Positions 1 through 5,469 of a stretch of 7,784 bases of DNA are shown one piece after another; position 1 is the stretch's first letter; each line of letters begins with the position of its first letter. This DNA comes from DATDCV01 sp036524155 (GTDB lineage: Bacteria; Verrucomicrobiota; Verrucomicrobiia; Limisphaerales; UBA8199). The notes under the pieces are model-generated. The model was not told the origin of the DNA. It worked only from the letters and a program-made list of their open reading frames with translations, and did not search any database. The stretch is taken from contig DATDCV010000516.1 in assembly GCA_036524155.1 (NCBI GenBank), forward strand, positions 1 to 7,784, written 5' to 3'. Position numbers and translations under genes: made by a program.

Positions 1-901
1 ATGGCTCGAGCACCAGCGCCGGCGGCCGGCCGGCCACCAACTCGAACCGTAATGCCCGTGGGCTCTTGCGCGCTTTGTGACGCTTAAGAAATGCGAGGAT
101 GGAATAGACCGCTTCGCGCGTCAGCGTCACGCGGCGCGCGGGCAGCGTCATGGCCGCCTGCGTTTGCATGAACCCGCGCAGCCAGCCTTCCGGCAAATCG
201 ATCTTTTCCTCGCGGTAATCCGCGTTGCCTTCAGTGGCGACGGTAAACCCGGCGGGGTCGACCTTGAAGCGGGTTTCGCGATACGAGCGCAGGGATTGGA
301 AGTGATGGAACAAATCCCACGAGTAATCGACGTTGGTGGTGCCCAGCCGCGTCTCGGCGGACTTGCCGAAAGCCGTTTCGCGATTCACGGTCAGACAGCC
401 ATAGCTGGACTCGTCCGCGGAAAAGCACTCGAAGAAGACCACGTCATCCGCCACGGTGATGACGGGATCGCAAGGCATCAGCATGCGCCAAAGCTGCGGG
501 TCGTTTTTCAAAAGGTAACTGGCGTATTTCTGGCGGGCGTCCCAATAGACTTTGCGAAAGTGGCCGAATTGCTTTTCCAGGTCCGGCGGCACCGCCTCCT
601 CGCGGCGGGCGAGAATCTCCTTTTTCGCCTCCTGGTAGACCTGTTGTCGTAACGATGCGACGCGTGAGCGCTCGTTCTTTTTCCATTCCTCGTAGGCCGT
701 CTTATCGCGCGGTTTGAACCGAAGATCGCTGATGACGACGTCATGCAGCGCCGAGATCGCCTCGCGAAACCGCAGCGGCTGGAGCAACGGCGCATCGAAT
801 GAGACCGGCTCGCGCGCGAGATTTGGCGCCAGGCTCAGCAATTGGCCCCCGGCGATGGGACTCAGGGTGCTCCGGCCCAGGTAAGCCATCTTCAGGTTCA
901 T
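1..901 (-). CDS. Uncharacterised protein, 3' end beyond the window
   Basis: The frame is open from the ATG at 901-899 to the left edge, giving 300 residues without a stop, so the C-terminus is missing. I do not recognise the family with certainty. Residues 1-60 are a hydrophobic/polar mix. Residues 65-125 are highly charged and probably helical (TAYEEWKKNERSR, QEAKKEILARREE). A compact region with a conserved look follows: PQLWRMLMPCDPVITVADD near 135-153, then FFECFSADESSYGCL, then LGTTNVDYSWDLFHHFQ near 187-202, then LRSYRETRFKVDP. The last visible part (ALRFELVAGRPPALVLEP, 283-300) alternates hydrophobic residues like beta strands and may open a second, beta-rich domain. No signal peptide, membrane helix or catalytic motif is visible. 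The start overlaps the stop of the helical-repeat gene upstream by four bases, which fixes the start and argues for an operon. It could be a companion subunit of a multi-gene system, but that is inference. Confidence 0.85.
   Translation of the reverse strand, partial: MNLKMAYLGRSTLSPIAGGQLLSLAPNLAREPVSFDAPLLQPLRFREAISALHDVVISDLRFKPRDKTAYEEWKKNERSRVASLRQQVYQEAKKEILARREEAVPPDLEKQFGHFRKVYWDARQKYASYLLKNDPQLWRMLMPCDPVITVADDVVFFECFSADESSYGCLTVNRETAFGKSAETRLGTTNVDYSWDLFHHFQSLRSYRETRFKVDPAGFTVATEGNADYREEKIDLPEGWLRGFMQTQAAMTLPARRVTLTREAVYSILAFLKRHKARKSPRALRFELVAGRPPALVLEP
898..901 (-). promoter_or_regulatory. ATGA start/stop overlap (translational coupling)
   Basis: Read on the minus strand, the four bases are ATGA. 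TGA (900-898) ends the 558-residue gene and ATG (901-899) starts the next one. Such overlaps usually mean termination-reinitiation coupling and balanced production of two proteins that act together. The coupling is inferred; the overlap is seen directly. Confidence 0.8.
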
Positions 902-2574
902 GCCGGAACCTCCGCGAGTTTGAGTTCGGGCAGACACCGCCCCACCGCTTCAGCCAGTTGTGGCTGCGCCTCGATCACACTCACCACCGCCGCCAGCCCC
1001 GCGCGCGCCTCGGGTCCGCGCACAGAACGCACCGCCACCGCCAGCACCGGCAGGAGAGACTCGGATCGTGACGGGTCATCGATAATCGCGCGGGCAACTT
1101 GCTGCACCGCCTTCGCTTTCTGGCGCCCGCCGCGATGAACGCCCAGCAGCACCGAGCGCCAAACGTTTTCCAATTGGTTCGGATCAGCGCCGGGCACTTT
1201 GACCTGCCGCTGAAGATAATCCACCAGCCGCAGCCGCAGATCGTCGTGGGGCGTTTCGGCCAAGCGACTCCATAGCGTCGCGTCCGGCCGGCCGGGCGAA
1301 TCGCCTACCAGCCACGTCCACGCCGCCGTACGGGTCTCGGCGAGGTTGCTGTCGAAAAAACGTATCACCGTGTCGCATGAATAATGCTCCGGCTTGCCTA
1401 GAATCCCTAGCGCCCAGGCTGTCAGTTCGCCGGCCACGGCGGCGCAATTCATGTTGGCCAGTTCCAGAATTCGGTCGCGGTCCGCCGGTGAGTTGATCGC
1501 CCGCTCCTTCAGGTAGCGCTGACCCAGCCGCGCCACAGGGACAGGCCGCACGCAGGCCAGCTCGACGCACTGCGCCAGGTCGAGCCGGTCGCCGGAAACA
1601 TGTTTCGCAAAGGCGTCGCAAATGCGCTGGAGCGCTTCCTCGTTCTTGGTCTGCAGCAGCTTGAACCAGGAACCAACCGGCAGTGTTGCGACCGCCGTTG
1701 AGATCTCCAACAGCTTCGCTCCGAATTGCTGGACTTCCGCCTCCTCGTGCTCCAGCAAGGCGAGAATGGTTTCGAGCCCCACCGCAAAGTTAGCGTGCTC
1801 GCGTTGAAACAGTTGAGTGGCCCAGACCCGCACCAACCGTGACCTGGCGCGAACAATCAGCCCGAGCAGGAGAGGGGCGGCCTCCGGTTTCTTCCAGGCC
1901 TCCGGAAACACCGGCGCAGGCGACAGCTCGGCCAGCGAGCGCCCGTCCTTAAGCTGAATGTGCGTCGCCCCGAACTCCAGCGCGTCGTGCTTTCCGAAAC
2001 ACGCGTGCATCAGCGCCCAACTGTCCAGGATATTTTCCCCAAGCTGCAGATCCCTGTCTTCAAACGCGGCCAGCGGATTGATGATTGCGGCCACATAGGC
2101 CGCCGGATCACGGTGCCCGAGCCGACGGAAATACCGCCACGCCCGACGGCGCAGATAGTACCGCGTGCGGTACTTGAAGAGCCTTGCATCCCGCGCCGTG
2201 ACGAGCTTTTCCTCGTCGTAAGCGTCGCGGGCGCGAACATCCCACCGCCGGGTGGTGCGCCTCTCGCGGCGTACCTGGCGGTCGAACGCCACGAGAAACG
2301 CCGCCATCAGCTCGTGGTCCTGGTGTTCCTCGGCGTATTTGAACAGGTGCTTCACGACCGGCTGGTGACCGGGACAATTCAACGGCTGAGCGAGGTAGGC
2401 AAGGATCTGTTTCCGCGCCCAGGGTCGGGGGTCTATCTTCCACTTGTCAGCCAGCTCCGCCAGCGCTTTGGGGTGGCTGGCTCGCCGGAGGGTCTCCAGG
2501 AACAGATCGCTTTCGTTGGCGAAATATTCCTCCGCCAGCATCATCGCACCACGATCGTAGCCCGGCACTGCCAT
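898..2574 (-). CDS. HEAT/ARM-like helical repeat protein of unknown function
   Basis: A 558-residue, almost entirely alpha-helical protein with no signal peptide or membrane segment, so probably cytoplasmic. The N-terminal third ends in a very basic, aromatic stretch (KYRTRYYLRRRAWRYFRRLG, residues 134-153) followed by DPAAY, which is its most distinctive signature. From about 230 to the end, paired amphipathic helices follow each other (LLLGLIVRARSRLVRVWATQLF, then FAVGLETILALLEHEEAEVQQFGAKLLE, then AGELTAWALGILG, then AETRTAAWTWL). This is the usual look of HEAT/ARM solenoids, which act as protein-binding scaffolds. The basic stretch could contact nucleic acid or acidic partners. The start at 2574 is the longest option; Met11 or Met12 (2544/2541) is also possible, and neither has a strong ribosome binding site. 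The stop overlaps the next gene's start. I cannot name the family; the solenoid call rests on helix pattern alone. Confidence 0.85.
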   Translation of the reverse strand: MAVPGYDRGAMMLAEEYFANESDLFLETLRRASHPKALAELADKWKIDPRPWARKQILAYLAQPLNCPGHQPVVKHLFKYAEEHQDHELMAAFLVAFDRQVRRERRTTRRWDVRARDAYDEEKLVTARDARLFKYRTRYYLRRRAWRYFRRLGHRDPAAYVAAIINPLAAFEDRDLQLGENILDSWALMHACFGKHDALEFGATHIQLKDGRSLAELSPAPVFPEAWKKPEAAPLLLGLIVRARSRLVRVWATQLFQREHANFAVGLETILALLEHEEAEVQQFGAKLLEISTAVATLPVGSWFKLLQTKNEEALQRICDAFAKHVSGDRLDLAQCVELACVRPVPVARLGQRYLKERAINSPADRDRILELANMNCAAVAGELTAWALGILGKPEHYSCDTVIRFFDSNLAETRTAAWTWLVGDSPGRPDATLWSRLAETPHDDLRLRLVDYLQRQVKVPGADPNQLENVWRSVLLGVHRGGRQKAKAVQQVARAIIDDPSRSESLLPVLAVAVRSVRGPEARAGLAAVVSVIEAQPQLAEAVGRCLPELKLAEVPA

Positions 2575-2631
2575 GGATTAAAACTTTAGGTGGGAGATAG
2601 ATCGGAATGGGTGGAGTGTCAAATAAATCAG

Positions 2632-2640
2632 CGCTACGAC
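2632..2640. repeat. 9-bp direct repeat, left copy (candidate target-site duplication)
   Basis: CGCTACGAC lies directly before the palindromic element and is repeated exactly at 2752-2760, directly after it. The bases flanking the two copies differ (2631 G versus 2751 A; 2641 G versus 2761 T), so the match is exactly nine bases, as expected of a duplication made by insertion. Confidence 0.6.
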
Positions 2641-2751
2641 GGATCCGCTCGGTCTTGGGTCGGAGCGCCGAGTTGCACTCGGCTTACACGCGGCCGTCAG
2701 CGCGCTTAAGCCGATTAAAAATCGGCGCTCCGACCCAAGACCGAGCGGATA
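2641..2751. mobile_element. MITE/REP-like palindromic element, 111 bp
   Basis: A 29-bp arm at 2643-2671 is the perfect reverse complement of 2722-2750. Inside, an 8-bp pair (TCGGCTTA at 2679-2686, TAAGCCGA at 2707-2714) extends the stem, leaving about 20 bases in the loop (2687-2706), which can itself pair through CGCG/CGCG. The whole element can fold as one long hairpin. It is flanked by identical 9-bp direct repeats and is too short to code for a transposase, which fits a non-autonomous MITE or a REP/BIME-type sequence moved in trans. It sits between two leftward genes, 34 bases downstream of the 652-residue gene's stop on the transcript. There it could act as an attenuator, an mRNA-end stabiliser or a Rho-independent-like terminator, although no T-run follows it on the minus strand. 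Confidence 0.7.
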
Positions 2752-2760
2752 CGCTACGAC
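2752..2760. repeat. 9-bp direct repeat, right copy (candidate target-site duplication)
   Basis: Second exact copy of CGCTACGAC, directly after the palindromic element; see the left copy at 2632-2640. Its orientation is direct, not inverted, so it is not simply an extension of the hairpin stem. Confidence 0.6.
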
Positions 2761-2793
2761 TTTGTTCACAGCCCTGATTGCCCCGGCCCGGGC

Positions 2794-4752
2794 TCAACCG
2801 GCCGCCAGTTGTTCGGCGATCACGGTCGCGATTTCCTCGTTGGACGCCAGGGTCGGCGTCAGCACGCTGCGCAGGCGCAGCACAAGGCGCTCCAGGTCCT
2901 GCAGGGGCGCATCAAAGACCGTTTCGAGAGCCAGTGGGGAGACATCGCCGAAATTCTTGCAGTAACATTGCGTCCCGGCACCCGGGAACAGCCGCAGCAG
3001 CCACGCCATGGTATCCAGCCACAGATCCAGGTGGATTTGCTGCCGCGCCTGCTGCGGTGTCCATTCCGTCTGAATCAGCGCCTGGGGGCTCACCAGGTCG
3101 AATAGTTTTTGCTCCCGCTCCAGCAAGGCCCTCAATTTCGCCGGCAGCGGAGTGTCGGTCTCGGCGTCTTTGCCGAGGTATCGGGCCAGACCGAGAACAT
3201 CATCGACGATGACCGGCAGGTTGGACTGGCTGTTGGCCAGCAACGTGCGTATGGCGAGGATGCCCAATGAATGCAGATCGCACGGGCTGCTCAACAGCGG
3301 CCATACTTCATAAGGAGCTTTCGCAAAGGCCGACGTGTTCCTCAGGATGCCGGCGACTTCGTCGGGGACCTTCATCGGCACCGTCCGGAACCGCGCCTCC
3401 CGCGGGCCGACGGCTTCCGCGGTGTAGACATGCGCATAAAACTCCAGGCGCTGTTCGCCCAGCGGCAGCTTGAACCAGAGCAGATCGTTGGGGTCCAGCC
3501 GGAGGTAGTCCTCAGCGACCAGGGTCCCCTCGAGCACGACGCCGCCGGGCTCCGAGGTGACGTTGCGACGACGCACACTGCCGATGCCAAAGGAGTGGGC
3601 GCCCAGACCCTCGGGCAGAAACGGCGACGGCTCGGTTTTCCCCAGCCGGATGAAGTATTTTTGCTCAGCGGATTTGATTTGGAGCGGATGCGCCTGGCCG
3701 GGTCTGACCAGGAGGCATCTGGCGGACCAGAGCACCGGGAACTGCTCGCCCGCTTCCGGCAACCGCACGCGGAAGCTCGAAGGCGCGAGATTTAACAACG
3801 GGAGCTGATGCGCGCGCACGTAACGTCTGACCTCTTTGAACATGCTCAGCAGGGTGGCGAGCTTGAGCAGGAACACCTCGTTCAAGCGATCGGCCCGAGC
3901 GCCTTTTCCGTAAAGCAGAAACGGCAGGCCTTTCGGATCGGTTGACCAGGTTTCGAGCTCAGCGTAGACACCCCGCTGAAACAAGCGGGCCACTCCCGCC
4001 GTCGGCGCCTGCCACGCGCGTCCTTCCAGCAGCTCGAGGTAGGCCTCCAAATCCAGAGGGCTGAATCGGTTCACACGGATCAACCCGGCATGCGGGTTGA
4101 AAACGCAGGTTACGTTGGGCTCGGCGGTCAGCCGCTCGATGCCTTGAACCTGCGTATTGGCCGGGGCATCCGCCGAGGTGGCCAGAAACGTTTTGGCGCC
4201 GCCCGCGTCCGCCTGGTACAAGTAACGAAACGGCGACGCGGAATAAGGCGGCAAGCCCAGCGAATCAAGCAAAGCGTCATCGGTGCAGAGGTGCCACGCG
4301 GCCGGCCTGGTGGTCGCGAACGGCGCCGCGTCCGACCCGCCCGGCAAACCGATCAGGACTGGGTTTGGATTTCTGGTTTCCATGCCCGTGACGATGACCG
4401 TGTCCGGCAGGTTCGCCAGGCTCGACTCGAATTCGGAACGCCATCGCTGGTCAAAGGTGTGATTGGTGAGCCGCTCTTCGTAGCTGGAGAACACGAGGTC
4501 CCGCAACTCGCTGGTTTGTGTCCAAATCTCCACCCATTCCTGGATCCGGCCCGCGGCGTCGCAGACCGCCCCGAGGTAAACTCTGGCATTCGGCAGCTCG
4601 CGCACCACCACAAACCATCCCGTGGCGGCATCGGGCTGGAGCCGCGTCAGCACACACAAGCGGAGCGGGGTGTTATCGCCGAACGAATGGATTGGGGCCA
4701 GGGAGAATCCCAAGTTGGCCAAAGGATCAGACGGTTGCGCGTCATTTTCCAT
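2794..4752 (-). CDS. Large uncharacterised protein with degenerate kinase-like C-lobe motifs
   Basis: A 652-residue protein without signal peptide or membrane helix, probably cytoplasmic. No family is recognised with confidence. A helix (FLLKLATLLSMFKEVRRYVR, about 294-313) leads into HQLPLLNLAPSSFRVRL (315-331), which resembles a kinase helix alphaE and catalytic loop (H-x-DLKPSNIxV) with the catalytic Asp replaced. Later, KAPYEVWPLLSSPCDLHSLGIL (478-499) resembles the APE motif plus the Dx(Y/W)SLG start of helix alphaF, with D492 and G497 in the conserved places. Between them lie about 140 residues that look beta-rich (VVLEGTLVAEDYLRLDP, LLWFKLPLGEQRLEFYAHVY), far longer than a normal activation segment. 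The N-terminal 250 residues are mixed and unassigned. A pseudokinase with an inserted domain is my preferred reading, but it is inference. It is the first gene of the leftward set and is divergent from the lipoprotein gene. Its start at 4752 has no clear Shine-Dalgarno sequence. Confidence 0.85.
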   Translation of the reverse strand: MENDAQPSDPLANLGFSLAPIHSFGDNTPLRLCVLTRLQPDAATGWFVVVRELPNARVYLGAVCDAAGRIQEWVEIWTQTSELRDLVFSSYEERLTNHTFDQRWRSEFESSLANLPDTVIVTGMETRNPNPVLIGLPGGSDAAPFATTRPAAWHLCTDDALLDSLGLPPYSASPFRYLYQADAGGAKTFLATSADAPANTQVQGIERLTAEPNVTCVFNPHAGLIRVNRFSPLDLEAYLELLEGRAWQAPTAGVARLFQRGVYAELETWSTDPKGLPFLLYGKGARADRLNEVFLLKLATLLSMFKEVRRYVRAHQLPLLNLAPSSFRVRLPEAGEQFPVLWSARCLLVRPGQAHPLQIKSAEQKYFIRLGKTEPSPFLPEGLGAHSFGIGSVRRRNVTSEPGGVVLEGTLVAEDYLRLDPNDLLWFKLPLGEQRLEFYAHVYTAEAVGPREARFRTVPMKVPDEVAGILRNTSAFAKAPYEVWPLLSSPCDLHSLGILAIRTLLANSQSNLPVIVDDVLGLARYLGKDAETDTPLPAKLRALLEREQKLFDLVSPQALIQTEWTPQQARQQIHLDLWLDTMAWLLRLFPGAGTQCYCKNFGDVSPLALETVFDAPLQDLERLVLRLRSVLTPTLASNEEIATVIAEQLAAG

Positions 4753-4859
4753 TTTGCAGATAAATGCCAGAATTCACTGCCCAAATCAATTCCCGATTAC
4801 CTCTTGACCATACCCGCCGCGCAGGTGACTATTCGACATACACCAAATCAACCGGCTGA
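4753..4859. promoter_or_regulatory. Divergent intergenic promoter region
   Basis: These 107 bases separate two divergent genes and must hold the promoters for both, unless transcription starts inside a gene. The region is noticeably more AT-rich than its surroundings. On the plus strand, TTGACC (4804-4809) followed 17 bases later by GACTAT (4827-4832, with a TG just upstream at 4826-4827) is a weak sigma70-like candidate for the lipoprotein gene. On the minus strand, a TTGATT near 4783-4788 is followed by AT-rich CATTTAT close to the ATG at 4752, which would give a very short or absent leader. Neither hexamer pair is strong. No clear operator palindrome was found. Shared control of both gene sets is plausible from the geometry. 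Confidence 0.4.
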
Positions 4860-5408
4860 ATGCCTATGAACTTAGCACAAATTACGTCCATGCACTCGTT
4901 ACAGGTCATTGCCAAGACGTCTCTACTCTGCGCTGCCCTCGGGCTCCTGACCGCGGGCTGCGCCTCCAAGACCCCTCCGGCCACCCGCGGGAAACCCGTC
5001 CCCTGGACCGTCAAGTTTGTCAAGAACACGCCGGACTCGGTGGAAGTCGATATTTTCGGCGTTAATAAACTCGAAGACGACTACTGGCGCAACAAGGTGC
5101 GGATGGACGATTACTGCAAGCCCAACAGTGACCAGCGCCAACGCGTGGCCGGCACCGCAGTGAGGTACAGCTTCTATGGCAACGAAGGGCATGTGCTCGA
5201 AGCCACCGATCCGAAATGGAAAACCTGGCTGGACGGCGCCTGCTATGAATTAGCCATCATGGCGGTGATGCCAGCCGAGTCTCCCAACCCGGCGGCCGAC
5301 CTCCGCCGGGCATTCCTGCTGCTAGGAAAGAAGGAATGGCCCGCAAAGACGATTGAGGTTGAGATCGTGCGAGACGGACTCAAGATCAAGACTCCTCCCA
5401 GACCCTAG
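4860..5408 (+). CDS. Small secreted lipoprotein of unknown family
   Basis: A 182-residue protein with a type II signal peptide: basic/hydrophobic start, hydrophobic core SLLCAALGLL and lipobox LTAGC, giving lipidated Cys34. The true start may be Met11 (ATG at 4890), which would leave a standard 23-residue signal before the Cys; no start has a clear ribosome binding site. There is no Asp after the Cys (A35, S36), so outer-membrane sorting is expected if the organism follows the Lol +2 rule. The mature part begins with a beta-like run (PWTVKFVKNTPDSVEVDIFGVN), contains Trp/Tyr-rich DDYWRNKVRMDDYCKP, and has two further cysteines (C86, C128) that could form a disulfide. It ends with strands EVEIVRDGLKIK. 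Size, lipobox and a beta-sandwich look recall T6SS TssJ-type lipoproteins, but I see no decisive signature and do not claim it. It precedes the membrane pseudokinase gene by 61 bases on the same strand and is probably co-transcribed. Confidence 0.88.
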   Translation: MPMNLAQITSMHSLQVIAKTSLLCAALGLLTAGCASKTPPATRGKPVPWTVKFVKNTPDSVEVDIFGVNKLEDDYWRNKVRMDDYCKPNSDQRQRVAGTAVRYSFYGNEGHVLEATDPKWKTWLDGACYELAIMAVMPAESPNPAADLRRAFLLLGKKEWPAKTIEVEIVRDGLKIKTPPRP

Positions 5409-5469
5409 CCCGGCCATGCCGTCGACCCGGGCGCAGGGCTCTTGCTGAAGGGTTTGTTTCCGTTTCCCT

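Noticed and set aside
77..652. 191-residue plus-strand open frame
   Set aside because: It is antisense to the continuous minus-strand frame from 901, whose protein has ordinary composition. The plus frame is Arg/Ala-rich without domain features.
1960..2589. 209-residue plus-strand open frame
   Set aside because: Shadow of the 558-residue helical protein in GC-rich DNA; it has no start signal or recognisable domain.
2578..2769. 63-residue minus-strand open frame in the intergenic gap
   Set aside because: Most of it is the palindromic element itself; the frame is a by-product of the repeat.
4090..4869. 259-residue plus-strand open frame ending just after the lipoprotein start
   Set aside because: It overlaps the 652-residue gene on the other strand and crosses the intergenic region. 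Its composition (Arg/Gly-rich) is typical of an antisense frame.
5408..5432. Short inverted repeat GCCCGG/CCGGGC after the lipoprotein stop, considered as a terminator
   Set aside because: Only six pairs with a 13-base loop and no following T-run, and the next gene on the same strand starts 38 bases later.
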